Positions 30,501 through 41,860 of a stretch of DNA of 64,000 nt are shown piece by piece. The DNA comes from Eutreptiella sp. 'Long Island Sound 2002' (Eukaryota; Euglenozoa; Euglenophyceae; Eutreptiales; Eutreptiaceae). A program made the position numbers and the translations under genes. Each line of letters starts with the position of its first letter. Positions within the stretch are counted from its first letter, which is position 1. The DNA lies in assembly GCA_964036045.1 (NCBI GenBank), contig OZ038379.1, positions 19,315,017 through 19,379,016 on the forward strand. Direction: 5' to 3'. A model generated the notes under the pieces. It was not told where the DNA came from, ran no database searches, and saw only the letters and a list, made by a program, of their open reading frames with translations.

Positions 30501-32541
30501 TCCATCTAAACACTACCTTCTTAGCATCGCCAAATCGGTGAGGACTCCCATTGCCTAAAACAGCCATGGCCTCTCATGCTCCCCACATTAGGCAATAGCC
30601 TATGGTGTGTGGTACGGTGCATGTTGTTCAACATATGACTCACGGTGAAGAGAAATGCGCATTGGGAGTCGTAGACGCTTTGTTGTACGGTTGGCCATCC
30701 CGTCATCTCCACTGTTCTGCCTATAATTTGTGGCAAGCTTCCGAAAGCCGTTAGCATATGGATGATGCGAAGTCGGAGAGTGTTGTCTATTACAAGTGGG
30801 CTTTGTGAACAACTCAACCACAAAGTTCATACCTACATGGACAACACTTGGGGAAAACAGAAATGTGGCAACACCAATCATGGAGGGCAACATGATGCCA
30901 CACAAGTATGTCATCATTAAAGGGGGGGGGGGGGGTTCACAGAATGTTGGTAGGAAACCCTACAGTGTACACGCGTCGGGTGTGTGATTTTGATGTGATG
31001 GCCTTGGCGACTACATTCAAGCACTACGGTCCACCTCGTCATGGTATTGCATGATACCTTGGTAACGCCTTTTGCACTGTCGCATATGCCACGCCTAATC
31101 CAAAATTAAAGGTAAACAAAAATCAAAATTGACCATAACGTGTTTGAATAATATTGGTGGTTAACAATGTCTTCATTAAGAAACATTGTATTATAAAAAT
31201 GGCAAATGTCAAGTTCCACTAATGCAAAATTCTAGAGATCGCTGTTGCATGTGTCCATTATGTGATGTGTTTCAGACTACATTGAAGCACATCTCAACTA
31301 CGGCATAGTTTGTCATGGCATTTCACGATGCCTTGTTGTTCCCTTTTTTCAACTCTATCGTTGAATGCCGCCACCTGAACCAAACACGAAATTGAAAATG
31401 GACCGCAACCAAACTTAATTAAGCCGATAATTGGGCACGTTTGTTGAGCCAAACAATAAACTTTGCAATCATTGAGAAACATAAGGTAAAAGGCTGTCCA
31501 TGCAGGTAGATTGTTGTTGACATAACCAAATGAGTTGCACCGCACAACGCAACGCCAACTATCATCATGGGCTACAGGCATTCTTTGCGATGCCCTTTGG
31601 CTACAGCTACGACACCATATCCAACATGATGAACAACTTGAGCGAGTATCAGCTACGAACACACCGGGGGTAGAGCTGACCCAGATGATCCAAGAAAGGT
31701 TCGAAGCCACTTTGTGGCGAAGTCAAAGCATCATTGGCAACTGATGTGGTTTGCTCCGCGCTTGCAGCAAGGCAAAACATGGCAAAGAAAAAGTGTGTCC
31801 AGCATGAGGGTCAGGATCATGCTCTATCATTCAAAACATGACGTCATGGCCCCAAGCCCCCCCCCCAAGCGCCCCCCCCAAAAATCGGCCCTCTGGAGCC
31901 CTCACTCCCAATCCCCTCCTGGAACCCCCGCCCTTCAACCCCCCCCGCCCCAGGTGTCCTCCGGCCGGTAGTTAGTTTGGGGGGGAGGGGGGTTGCCCAA
32001 ACCCGAGGCCCCCTCGTTCGTCGCAGGGTGCTATATCACCCCTCTTTAGGGTCAATGGTGCAAACTGTCCCTTTTTTTCCACCGGCCAGATTTGAAATTT
32101 GCAACTACCCAAACTACCCCTTTTTTAGAGTGAGCTGAAAAATTTTGTTAACACCCCCATGTAGAGAAGTCGAAAGTCGCCCCTCCCCCCCTCTGTAATC
32201 ATCCCCCTCCTCCCAACTACTTCTTCCCCCGGTTGGAATCCGGAAGAGAGAGACAAGGAGCGGCAGGGCGGTGACACCCGCGAAGCCAAAATCTCAATGG
32301 CACAAGCACGGGCAGAGAAACAAAGCCGACACAGACGGGGCAGAACACATGCTAGACAAGAGTTCGGTCATCATAAGCAAGACTTGGATCGTCATAGGCA
32401 AGATTCGGGTCATGATGGGGCAAAAGAAGTCTCACAGGTTGCACAAGGTGAATTGGGGAACTTTTTTGGATAGCACCCCACGACTCGGCGCATGACCCTT
32501 TCAATCCCATTCAGCAATTTTCATTTTGTCGGAATATCGAA

Positions 32542-32976
32542 ATGCTTTCTAAGCATGTGTCCGCTTCGTTCATTGAGCTAGGCTCCTTCGACCAGCTGCA
32601 AAGTGTTGGAAAGTGCAAAGGCGCCTCGAGCCCAGTCATGCAATGGCTTTGCCTAGGCCTGGGGCGTTTTGATTGTAACCGTGTGAGAGCCTTATCCTCG
32701 CGTGATTTCATGAGGAGCAGTTTCTGTCCATCTTGTGGACCCAAGGTGAAGGCGTTGATGCCAAATACCACTAGCAGCCTGAGGGATGTGATGCACGTCT
32801 TCGATTGGCAAACCTACAACACCGTGGAACGGTGTCGCGTGGACATCAACGGCGTGATTTTTGAGGCACTGATGACTAGTCTGGTGAGCGCCGTACTTCG
32901 CTTTGCAGAGGAGAGTCAGCTCCACACAAGTGTGCGCGTGTTGCATGTCACACAACAGAACGTGCTGGGGTATTGA
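32542..32976 (+). CDS. Hypothetical protein, 144 aa, A2 copy
   Basis: This is an intact counterpart of 21588-22022. Two residue changes are seen: GLGRFDCN for GLRRFDCN, and FEALMTS for FEAPMTS. The stop and the CPSC pair are conserved. Confidence 0.35.
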   Translation: MLSKHVSASFIELGSFDQLQSVGKCKGASSPVMQWLCLGLGRFDCNRVRALSSRDFMRSSFCPSCGPKVKALMPNTTSSLRDVMHVFDWQTYNTVERCRVDINGVIFEALMTSLVSAVLRFAEESQLHTSVRVLHVTQQNVLGY

Positions 32977-33578
32977 ACTTGCCTGTGCCGTTTCAAGACT
33001 TTTCACCACCGTCCTAAACTTGTTAATGCCTTTTCCGAAGTTGGCAGTGCATCTATAGGACTTGACGCGAACGTTTAGCCAAGTGCATTTTCTGAACTTG
33101 CCAGTGCCTTGTGACATGTGGTTACGACATGTGTCCTGCCCGAAGGGATGTGTCATGCCCGAAGGGAAATGGTTGTGACATGTGTCATGCCCCTCGGGAA
33201 ATGGTTATTTATAAATTGGCCTTTGTCCCTTTGCCCCCCTTCAGGATTAGGCATGAGGGCTTTCAATCTAGTCTAGAGGGCTCTGAACCTAGTTTGGAGG
33301 GCTTACAATGTACCCTGAAGCGCTTTCAAACTAGTCTACTCGGCTTCCAATGTTCCTTGGAGTGCTTTCATCCTAGTCTAGAGGGCTTCTAACCTAGTCT
33401 AGTCGGCTCCCAACTTGGTATAAATGAAAGTGCTCTGAACCTAGCCTAAAGGGCTTTGAACCTTCTCCCCCGACCCCTCTACATCATTAAGGGGGATAAT
33501 GTGAATTTTGCATGTGCTTAGCAACAGAGCAATCAAAACATCGTAATAACAATGCCACACGCGTTGCAATTGAGACAA

Positions 33579-34490
33579 CTAGAGCCATGCACTAGTCGCC
33601 GGGTTTGCTTTGAAATTCATTGTGCGCACAATTGTGCGTCTTTGTTTCAACCTATCGCACTCACCTGCACAACACATGCCATGCTCAGATGTATCCAATT
33701 CTTGATACCCATCGAAACACTTTGAGGCATCATGAAACCGGTGATAGAGATTGACCGCTGCGCGAATCCATTTTGTGAGTTTTGTGTGCTTGTGTTTACA
33801 ACTACATTCAAGCAAGTCTCCACTCCCGCATGCCTTTTCATAGCATTCCACAATGTGTTGCCGATTCCTTTTTTCGGCGAACTTGCGGCTCTTGATCATC
33901 AACCTCCACGGCCTGAGGTAAGGTGAATCGATGATGTGTCTTGTTTCCGTGAAGCTGTTTAACATCCGTGCCCTTTGTGTTTTCATTGACCCCATTGAAA
34001 TACTAGTGCGCACCATACAAAGGAAATTTTTGAGCCCCACGGGACGAAACGGGTGTCCTTGGGTTTTTGATGTTCCGAGCAATGGACAACTTTTCAAAAA
34101 ATGCGAAGAAAAACGTGGACGGACAATGAGATAGTCCAAAAAGGACTTTGCCGTGTGACATTTTCTAGCTAGTTCTAGTATAGGGGGCGCCGCATGACGA
34201 GAAAGATACAAAACAACATCGGGGTGATCATGGTTCTCGCGCCCCCGTGCCCCCCCCCCCCCCCCCCCCTGGCCGCAAATGATGATTATACACTGCTCTT
34301 CATACCACCATGCTCCTCGGACATCAGCCACGATTGGGCATGGGGTCTGTTGACTCAAGCCTCGTTGTCTCCGGTACCACGCATGCGGCACGTGCGGCAA
34401 CTCTTGGCGCTCATTCGAAGAAATCCCACTCTGAGACGAGGACATGTGGGATGCGGCCGTGTGGGACAAGGACGTTTCGGACGAAGGCAT
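33579..34490 (-). CDS. Cys-rich hypothetical protein, up to 303 aa, A2 copy
   Basis: The same C-terminal domain as 22625-23266 is intact. In this copy the frame stays open through the C/G tract at 34250-34269, giving a poly-Gly segment (ICGQGGGGGGARG) and a Ser-rich N-terminus (MPSSETSLSHTAASHMSSSQ). Since tract lengths differ between copies and only one gives an open frame, I would trust only the part from about 34208 down to 33579. Changes against A1 in the domain: K to N (EKRNRQ) and loss of Ala-Ser-Ser upstream. Confidence 0.42.
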   Translation of the reverse strand: MPSSETSLSHTAASHMSSSQSGISSNERQELPHVPHAWYRRQRGLSQQTPCPIVADVRGAWWYEEQCIIIICGQGGGGGGARGRENHDHPDVVLYLSRHAAPPILELARKCHTAKSFLDYLIVRPRFSSHFLKSCPLLGTSKTQGHPFRPVGLKNFLCMVRTSISMGSMKTQRARMLNSFTETRHIIDSPYLRPWRLMIKSRKFAEKRNRQHIVECYEKACGSGDLLECSCKHKHTKLTKWIRAAVNLYHRFHDASKCFDGYQELDTSEHGMCCAGECDRLKQRRTIVRTMNFKANPATSAWL

Positions 34491-34757
34491 CTAGGAAAGA
34501 GACGTTTCGTAGGCCACACTCAAAAAAGCAAACGCCCACCATGTGAAGCTGGAAGCAGGTCAAAAGTGGTGGTCACTAAAAAGAAAACCTTGCATACCTT
34601 TGCCCTCACAAGGTCGCCGACGCGTCTTAAAATGACAGCGTGTGATGATCGGAATGTCAAGGGATATATCCTTTGGGAGGGGGGGACGGAAAATACATGG
34701 TTGTGTGCAAAAAGTGTGGCCATTGTTTGCCGTCATCTTATTTTGTTGAATGAGTAA
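34194..34757 (+). CDS. Uncertain open frame, 187 aa, A2 copy
   Basis: Counterpart of 23292-23810, extended at the N-terminus because the C tract has a different length. It is opposed by minus-strand frames (33579-34490 and 34560-35054), so it may be a shadow. Confidence 0.18.
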   Translation: MTRKIQNNIGVIMVLAPPCPPPPPPLAANDDYTLLFIPPCSSDISHDWAWGLLTQASLSPVPRMRHVRQLLALIRRNPTLRRGHVGCGRVGQGRFGRRHLGKRRFVGHTQKSKRPPCEAGSRSKVVVTKKKTLHTFALTRSPTRLKMTACDDRNVKGYILWEGGTENTWLCAKSVAIVCRHLILLNE

Positions 34758-35504
34758 TCCCGCTATTTCAAATCCACCACTGCCGCAGAACCCCGTTCCG
34801 CGAGGGGTTGTAACTGCCAAACGTTTTGGGTAGCCAGCACTTCCATTCGGCCACCTCGGCCCTGTGGAAACGAATCTGCTGCTACGCATTCCGACAACAG
34901 ACGTACAAGCAGCTTGGACTGCAAACTTCACGCCCCATGGCAAGATATGTGCCACGTAGTACACGCATTGAACAATGTGTGACATTGTGGGCCATGGTGC
35001 TTGGGTATGTACTAGATTTGCACCTTGGCCCGCCTTGAGCATACCTTGCCCCATTCTTGTGGTCTGATGTCATCAACCCTCTACGGAATCCGCCATGTTG
35101 CTAAAGATGATGTTGTGGCCTCGTGCGCGAGGCTACTTGTGCTGTTGCACAACTATTTCGGCTAATCGGAGCGGTGGATGCTTGTTGTCACTCCTCTGCC
35201 TTGAATTTTTGCGATGTTGTTCAGCCACATGTAGAATTTTAAGTGTTGCTTCGGTGTCCTCTTCCTATTTCGATGGTGGTCCACGTTTGGTCCCTCAATT
35301 TATTTTCTTGGATTGTTGATTCACCTAGGGCTTCCAGATCTACGTTTTTGGTTGCTTCTACACGCCATGGTACAGTGTCGCTGAGTTGCTCCTCCGCTGC
35401 TTGTTGGATCTTCCTTTGGGGTCGGGGGGGGGGGGGGTGTACATCCCCACACCAGTTTTGGTCCATATGGAGGCAGCACTCATTCGCGGATGCTTTCGTA
35501 ATGC

Positions 35505-35888
35505 ATGGACCCGTATAAGCGAGAGGGGTGGCACTTTAGGTGCGGTAAATGGGTGATGAGATCCTTCCGAGGTTTTGACACACCCACGGGGGCTCGGTAT
35601 TGGTATTTGCCTAGAATTCCAGTGATGAATTTCTTGTCCTCAGGTGGAATGGGGTGCAAAAAGGATCGAGGGGCCATATATCCGTATCCCCAACTCAAGG
35701 GGCAAGACCGAAGTGTCGGAGTCCGCATCGGCCTCCAATGTGGAGGAGAGAACCGTGAACCTGTTATCGTCAATGGCACCAGAAGGTTAACAAATTGGCC
35801 CAGTTTCCTCAATGGCACCGGAAAATTGAAGGCCCACAATTGGGCTGATTGGCTACATCACCCCTGCCTTCCCCATGGTCGGGAGTGA
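35505..35888 (+). CDS. Uncertain open frame, 127 aa, A2 copy
   Basis: Counterpart of 24561-24944 with one change (NGTRRL for NGTGRL). The minus strand is also open (35480-35839). Confidence 0.2.
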   Translation: MDPYKREGWHFRCGKWVMRSFRGFDTPTGARYWYLPRIPVMNFLSSGGMGCKKDRGAIYPYPQLKGQDRSVGVRIGLQCGGENREPVIVNGTRRLTNWPSFLNGTGKLKAHNWADWLHHPCLPHGRE

Positions 35889-36532
35889 TCAACGTGAATC
35901 AACGTAAAAAAAAAGAGTGCATGTGGTGAAAATGAGCAATAATGGACCGTGGGGGGAGTGGCTACATCACCCGGCATTCCACTTCAGCCCAAGCCCAAGC
36001 TTCCGGCCAACACACACGGGTAAATGAGGGGGGTGGGGGGCTAAAAAAAGAAAAAAGAGTCCCTAAGGGGCGTATTGCCCAGTGTAGAGGGGTGGAGTAT
36101 GGAAAAGTAGGAAATACATTAACGTCGAATTGTTTCCTTTGCTTGCTGTCGGAATGATCCCTAACGCGCGCCGCGGCCGCGCCGCAGGGGTGTAGCCCCC
36201 TATGGCCACGGGCTCGTGCAAGAAAAAGGCCATGTACACCACTCAATGGATGTAAGGCTGCATGAGCCCATTTATAGGTGCTCTTGGATAGCCACCACCA
36301 CCATTGGTTTTTACCGGCCCACGGGGTGCCTTGATGCGGGGGTCCCATTGGGAACTATGCTTCCTCCACTGTGGGATATGCACGCAAAGTTGAGGTGCGT
36401 GTTTTAGATATGGGCTAAGAACATTGTCTAAGTGGTCCAAGATCCCCGTGAGAAGGCAGACGTCATCGCCTTGGACGGGAGTGAGGCCAAAGAGGACCAC
36501 TCACCCTCTAGACCCCAACCCACCTACCCAGC

Positions 36533-37337
36533 TTGTGGAGTACGCGCCGTCAGAGCAGCCCACAAACAACCTGCCCACCCTGCCCCCATCTAGCTCCCGG
36601 AACAAGACAACAAGGTGCCCTTGCCAAATGCATGTGGCAGTCAAGCCGCGGTGCCGGATTCATGGTGCCGTGCACCCACACTCAAAACTTCTACGGGGTC
36701 ACATCACTACCGAAGTACCCGAGCTTTTGTAGCCCAGCGTTCACGCGCCCCTACATGTGCGCACCCGCCCGAAGAAGTGCCTGTCTTGCGGGGTAGATTG
36801 GGCTGACATTCTTTCGGCGGCGGCCCATCGACATGCCATGCTTTGGCGGGTGTCCTACCCATCCATCACGCCCCTCTATTCTCTCTTGTGGTTTGAGACC
36901 ACGAATTGGGTGTGCAATGCTTGACACCAAGTATTTGGCTAATGATTCTGGTTGTGATTCTAATTCTACTCCTAATCTTGGCAGTCCTTCCCCAAGTGTA
37001 GCAACATCTGGTGGGTCACCAGATGAGGATGGTGCGCCAATTTCAAGGTGCAGTGTCACCTTGGACACCAAGACTACTTCAGATTTGATGTTTCTCACAT
37101 CAGTTGATAGTGACCTCTTTACACACCCTGCCTTCCTGGTTTCCCTTCCATGGCTTATTTCCACGTTTGGTGAAGGGTTTTGTGGTCTACACCCTGAAGA
37201 ATCAGTCCACAATTTTTGGGGAATGGCCCATTGCCGATCAGGAATTACCACAAGACTTGTGCGCAGCAAGGGGTAAAAAAACAACAAAAAGAAAACATTT
37301 TGATCCTAGAAGCATTTATCAGTTGCCCCAAGGGTGA
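36533..37337 (+). pseudogene. Coding remnant with one TAG and a late frameshift
   Basis: One frame runs from 36533 to 37276: FYGVTSLPKYPSFCSPAFTR, PYMCAPARRSACLAG, TAG (36794-36796), then PIDMPCFGGCPTHPSRPSIL, MLDTKYLANDSGCDSNSTPN, a Ser/Pro-rich stretch and VTLDTKTTSDLMFLTSVDSD. Near 37150-37220 a second frame takes over (VVYTLKNQSTIFGEWPIADQ, then KKTTKRKHFDPRSIYQLPQG to TGA 37335). The text is protein-like on both sides of the TAG. Family unknown. Alternative plus frames at 36424-36732 cannot be excluded for the 5' part. Confidence 0.35.
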
Positions 37338-37679
37338 TCACCGCAGAAACTCTTTGTGTTCACGAATATCATCACCCTTAAGCATCACCAATGGCGAAAT
37401 TTGTTTGTTCAACGGATGCGTGCATTGCTATTTTTCTGAGGGGCAGGGGGCTTAGCGCAGTGTGCGCGCACTGCAACTATTTGGGTGTCTGGTCGTACTA
37501 GAAACACATACTTCTTGATTCTAGGGGCATCATTGTTGTTTGACAACAGGTTTTTGATGCTTCCTCCGCACTGGGCATATGGCATATCTGCGCTTTCACC
37601 CAGTTTCACCAATTTTCACCCATTTTCACCCCTTTTCACAATCTTTGCTCATTTCCCCGCATTTTCTCCTTTCTAGGTT

Positions 37680-37933
37680 GTTTTTTGGTTGTGAAGGGAA
37701 AGGTAGAGCCTGACGGCCGGGAGGTTTGGTCCCTCTTGCAATGTTGGACTGACAGGGTTCCATTGTTAGGTGAGGATGCCCAGGTTTATGCTGCCATTGT
37801 AGCCATGCGCATACCGGTTGCCAAAATGTACAGCACCATGCACCATGTACCAACCAGAGGCACTACAAAGCACCTGTGGTTGCTAGGGCCTTTCGCCAGC
37901 ATGTGTGACACCGTAAAAAGTCTCCCTACCTAA
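37680..37933 (+). CDS. Candidate exon or small ORF, 82 aa
   Basis: Preceded by a pyrimidine-rich acceptor-like sequence (TTTCTCCTTTCTAG ending at 37677). It reads VKGKVEPDGREVWSLLQCWT, DRVPLLGEDAQVYAAIVAMR and IPVAKMYSTMHHVPTRGTTK to TAA 37931. The acid/base pattern is protein-like and it lies just before the longer plus-strand frame at 38040. No domain is recognised. A (TTTTCACC)-type tandem repeat lies just upstream (about 37590-37640). Confidence 0.3.
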
Positions 37934-38039
37934 ACTGGCTTGAGCACGATGCTCTCGCCACTCTAACCCACATCAAGCACTTTGGGTTGGGTATGTCTTA
38001 TGGGAAAGGAAGGTAGCTTGCCAGCGTCTCGAGCTAGGG

Positions 38040-38987
38040 TTGCCGGGGTGGCCTAATTTTGAAGGTGTTTGGAAAGGGTGTGTCTGGGGCTCTCCAGGGG
38101 AGGGGGGACTTGGTCTAAAAGTAGCGTGCAGTGCAAGGATTCTCCTTGGGCATTGGTACCGTTCCTTTATGGGGCTTGCTAGTAGCTCCCCTGTGCGTAC
38201 CTTTTGGAAGTCCTACTGCTGGGGTTCATTTCTGTTTGGTAGTGTGCTGGCCAGTGCCGATTCGATTCGAGATTGTGTGTCTTGTGTGGTGTTAATGTTT
38301 GCTGCCAACATTTGCTTCCGGAAGGAATGCCGTTGTTTGGACCCTCAGGTTCAATCCAAACCAACTGCTACAACGCGGCTGCAGAGGAAGTGCAATATGT
38401 TCTCATTTTCTCATGGCTCATCTACCTCCGGTAGCTCATTCCTCGGCGGGCACAATGCCCAGCCCAATACTTCAATGTTTCACTGGGGGGTTGGATGCAC
38501 TGCACCGTCAAAGATTGCGTTTCATGACGTCATCAACCCCCATCACCCCATCACAAAGTGGTGGGAGCCCGAGCTGCACCCCATGGCCGATGCTCGGAGC
38601 ACCTTCCGGTACGCCGCCCAATCAGTGCCCCTGGACTCCGAAGAAGGCCAACATGTTCAGGGGAAGCTGTTCTCCACGGATCCTTCTACGAACCTCCACG
38701 CCGTGTGGCGGCTGCAGAACCGGAGGGTGCTGAACAAGTGGAACGCGTACTACACGGAGCTGCAGGAGGACCTGAGGGAGGATTGTATTCTATTCCTTGT
38801 CAGTGATCGGAATCTTACACACTTGCTCTGTTGCGTGAAGAATGGCCCACCAACCCTCTGTAGAGAGCACCTTCAACACACAAGCCGCCAAAAAAAGACG
38901 TCGCACCAAGACAACAAGGAGGCAGAGGTTGTGGGAGTGGGGCACAGACTATGGAGCTCTATGGAGCAGCAACATGCATGGTTGTGA
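38040..38987 (+). pseudogene. Long plus-strand frame (315 codons) with a GC-rich coding core
   Basis: The core from about 38400 to 38800 has strong GC-rich third positions: FSHGSSTSGSSFLGG, ITKWWEPELHPMADARSTFR, YAAQSVPLDSEEGQHVQGKL and WRLQNRRVLNKWNAYYTELQ, then EDLRE. The first about 110 codons and the last about 60 are less convincing. After about 38800 another frame (38842-39024: FNTQAAKKRRRTKTTRRQRL, then WEWGTDYGALWSSNMHG) is better, suggesting an intron or frameshift there. The basic cluster KKRRRTKTTRRQR would suit a nuclear protein. The family is not recognised. The minus strand has no competing long frame. Confidence 0.42.
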
Positions 38988-38994
38988 AGCATTA

Positions 38995-39441
38995 ACCTAC
39001 CATCAGACAACGCGGACAATGTAGAGGAGGACAACGAAGAAGAACATGTCCATGGGTATTCTTACTACTCATGCGACGCTCGGTCTTGCGTCCCTTGCAA
39101 CAATAAGTGCCGCATGCGACATATATGGGTACCAAGTTACCACGCGCTTTCCATTGAACATGCAAGAGGGGGCACATGACACCACCATACACGCCATGTT
39201 GCAATGCTCAACCAACAAGCATTGCATGTTGGGGAGAAAATTGCGAAGCACATTAACCCGTCTTTGCGCTTTTGAGGGGTGGAGTACCTTGCCAGTTGTG
39301 GTAGCCTGGTTTGTTTTTCAACTTGTGGACAAAAAGCATGCATCTCCAGCATTGCACCATGATGGCTTTTGTTTCATTGGCAATTTTGTAGATGATAGTG
39401 ACCAATGTGTATGCCCCGTGACCTCCATGCACCCAATATGA
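38995..39441 (+). pseudogene. Cys-rich coding remnant continuing the preceding frame
   Basis: A plus frame without its own ATG reads INLPSDNADNVEEDNEEEHV, HGYSYYSCDARSCVPCNNKC and RMRHIWVPSYHALSIEHARG, then TGA (39177-39179), then HHHTRHVAMLNQQALHVGEK. The acidic run followed by C-x4-C-x2-C-x3-C is typical of a real protein. The ATG-initiated frame at 39046-39441 (131 aa: LCAFEGWSTLPVVVAWFVFQ, DGFCFIGNFVDDSDQCVCPV) overlaps it. It may be the true reading further downstream after a frameshift. Confidence 0.38.
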
Positions 39442-40424
39442 CCTCGGAATCTTATTCACCACAAGATGTTGCATGCCGTGAATTAAAGAAAAAACAATCT
39501 TTAGTCACTGACTTCCTTGGCCCTAGAACGCCCACCGCGAAGGCTGTCATGCAGCTGCTTCAAGCTAATGGAGTTTGAAAGGCAGACTCCAGGTGATTGG
39601 TGGATGAGACGCGAAAAAGTGATGGACAAGACTCGGGATCAACAGCACAAACAGCCGCATGCACAACAATTAATGCTTGGAGCAAGCAATAATCAAAAGA
39701 TGTCTCTCACCTAATCGTTGTGTTTGTATCACAAGGGCTGTTGTAGTACCTGGCGATGTAGAGTGGACCGGTAGATTGGACCACATCATAAGTGCCAATG
39801 AGACGGCCGCCGGAAAACAAATAGAGAGGAATGTACGACGGCATCTTCTTGAGATACACAACCACGGTAGACCACCGAATACAATGGGAGGTTAAGCAAC
39901 ATAGCAGGCAACAAGTTTTTATGGTACTGGCACACGCATTACAACTTCAGTGCTGAGTTGAGCAGTTCTCACTAGCTCCCCCTTGTGGCTCATATGAGAA
40001 AGCGACAAAAACATGCCTGTTCAAGCTCTGGGGGCATACTCACCATGAGCACGTAAGTAGGGGAGGAAGCCAACAGGAACAAACGCAACAAGGGGTGCAT
40101 TGGGGCTAGCCAAGGAGGTTTCAAGGATGCTAAAACGGTGCTAGCTTGAGTCCATGATGTTTCCACACATGTGCACCCCTTGTTGTGTTTAACTTTTGTG
40201 CATCGTCCCAATCAAGACCTAAAAATTTTAGCTCCATTCGAAGCCCATCAAAGAATGTAGGAAACGATGGAAAACAACAAGTTTGAGATCATGGAAATAT
40301 CCTCACCTCACCAACGATGAGCAACTTGCTGCATGCACAATCCATGTTTGTGCTAAACGACCAATTACTCTGAGTCTACGGAAGCATTCTTTCTGTCACG
40401 CAATTCCCGTACACTCTTTGCTTT
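39442..40424. other. No supported gene
   Basis: Ordinary sequence. Weak open frames lie at 39517-39714 plus, 39670-39895 (both strands) and 39990-40211 minus. Confidence 0.4.
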
Positions 40425-41000
40425 TCACTCCGTCGTCAAATCATGCACTTGTCGAATGTAGGCAAAAAAATACATTTCGTGGTGGTGCTTGCATGCCTTA
40501 TTGCACTCAATCTCATTAAACTTCCTAGTGTCCTTCTGTGGAAACACTGCAATCAAAAAACCCCACTCTTGGCCCTTTATGTTGGGAAGAGCACTCCATT
40601 GATATCCTCTCTCCAGGAATTGACCACGGATAATAGCCTCCAGAGAGACACGGCTGGCCACAATGTTTCTTGTAGAGCATCCACCACTGTCTACAAATAG
40701 AGAAACCACTTTTTGCTGTCAAGCCCCTTATTCCTCTTGTGGGAATGAGTGTCCATATCGGATAGGGGTTGGTGTCTGTGGCCTAGTTTCCTTGGTGCTT
40801 GGTGCCCACTGCCAAAAATTGTCTTTTGCACCATGAAAAGGAAAACCTCGCCTAGAAATTACTTTGCTTTCCAATTCATGACGAGACACACGCATAAGCA
40901 AACAAAAGCAACAAGCGCATATTGCATGGAGATGACCCAAAGCTTGCACATCTGCCTTGCTGTATTCAACAAAAGGTCTTATGGTTTTTGCTTCGATCAA
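40425..41000 (-). pseudogene. Two in-frame minus-strand segments, about 190 codons, with TAA and TGA between
   Basis: The frame from 41000 reads MIEAKTIRPFVEYSKADVQA, CACCFCLLMRVSRHELESKV and FPFHGAKDNFWQWAPSTKET to a TAA at 40728. After a short gap with a second stop (TGA) the same frame continues as VVSLFVDSGGCSTRNIVASR, VSLEAIIRGQFLERGYQWSA, EWGFLIAVFPQKDTRKFNEI and ECNKACKHHHEMYFFAYIRQ to TGA 40425. An acceptor-like CTATTTGTAG precedes ACAGTGG, so the gap may be a short intron instead. The Cys/His run CNKACKHHHE is notable. Family unknown. The plus strand is also open (40443-40700, 40749-41006) but reads less well. Confidence 0.35.
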
Positions 41001-41119
41001 CTTTAAACCTTTGGGATTCCCGGGGCCAAGGACTCATGCAAAATTACCCGACAAGGACCTTGCTTGCTTTCACCCTTTTAATTTGTTGCTTGACACTACT
41101 TGTCATGTGCTCTGCGATG

Positions 41120-41860
41120 TAACCCCTGTGTTCTCGCGGATCCCGAAAAATGGGAACAACATCACAAGTGGGCACATAACCCCCGCATTCTCATAGGCCC
41201 AAAGTTGGGCGGAATCGCTCTGTAACCCCTACTTTCTAAGGAGTCCGCACAAAAAGGGGAAAAAAGCCTATAGCAGGCCTCCCTTGTAGGGTGCCTAGAA
41301 ATGGTCGGAACTGCTACACATCGCCTAGGTTCTTTGGTGTGCCCAAAAAAGAGAACTAATTTACAACTAGCTACAAAGGCCGTCCGTTCTCGGGAGGCGG
41401 AGTTGGGCGGGATGGTTGGGCAACCCCGGCTTTCCACAGGTCCCCAAAAAACCGAGGAGAAAATTAGAAGGGGGTATATCATCCATGCCTTCTAGAGGGC
41501 CCACAAAGCAGGCGGGATGGCAACATGACGCGTGCCGTCTCAAGCTCCTCGAAAAAGGGAACAAAAATGTCCCGCATCAAGTGGGTGGAAAAAAGCCCCT
41601 TGGGGTGTTGGATAAGGGTGGTCCTTACAAAAAAAAAAGTGGGTCATTGAGGACCACCCTAAACCCGACCGCTAAACCAAGGTATTCCGCCCACTCTTGG
41701 GCCCTCGAGAAGGTAAGGGTGGTGTAGCCATTTTTGCTTTGGTACCCTTTGTTGGGTCCCCCAAGGATGGAGCATTTACGTAGCAGGTCCGCCCACTTCT
41801 CCGCCCCCGAGAAGGCAGGGGTGATGTTGCCACTTTCTCATGTTGTCCCTTTTTCCGGGA
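41120..41860. repeat. Degenerate units resembling the 85-bp minisatellite
   Basis: Units spaced roughly 80-110 bp each contain G(T/G)GGC(G/A), then GATNG.....C(A/G)..(A/C)CCC..(C/G)CTTTC, then a C-rich or CCCAAAAA element. Examples: CACAAGTGGGCACATAACCC at 41163, GGGCGGAATCGCTCTGTAAC near 41209, GGGCGGGATGGTTGGGCAAC near 41405 and GGCGGGATGGCAACATGACG near 41513. They resemble the CCCACAAGTGGGC...CTACATAACCCCTGCC order of array 1 but are far more diverged. Confidence 0.45.
41615..41660. other. 11-bp perfect inverted repeat
   Basis: AGGGTGGTCCT (41615-41625) and its complement (41650-41660) flank a 24-nt spacer containing a run of A. It lies within the degenerate repeat region. There is no gene end nearby, so I do not call it a terminator. 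Confidence 0.6.

Larger units (their letters stand above)
28740..36008. repeat. Segmental duplication A, copy 2 (7.3 kb)
   Basis: See A1. Gene-free stretches and weak frames correspond to those of A1 at about +10,950 bp. Differences of note: a nonsense codon at 29397-29399, a 14-G tract at 30922-30935 (16 in A1), C20 at 34250-34269 (C19), a 9-bp deletion near 34108, and a 14-G tract at 35424-35437 (17 in A1). Repeat R4 with its 47-codon ORF lies at 31274-31673, and the 21-bp minisatellite at 33257-33470. Confidence 0.97.

Noticed and set aside
41615-41660. Transcription terminator
   Set aside because: The hairpin is not followed by a gene end or T run and the sequence is eukaryotic.
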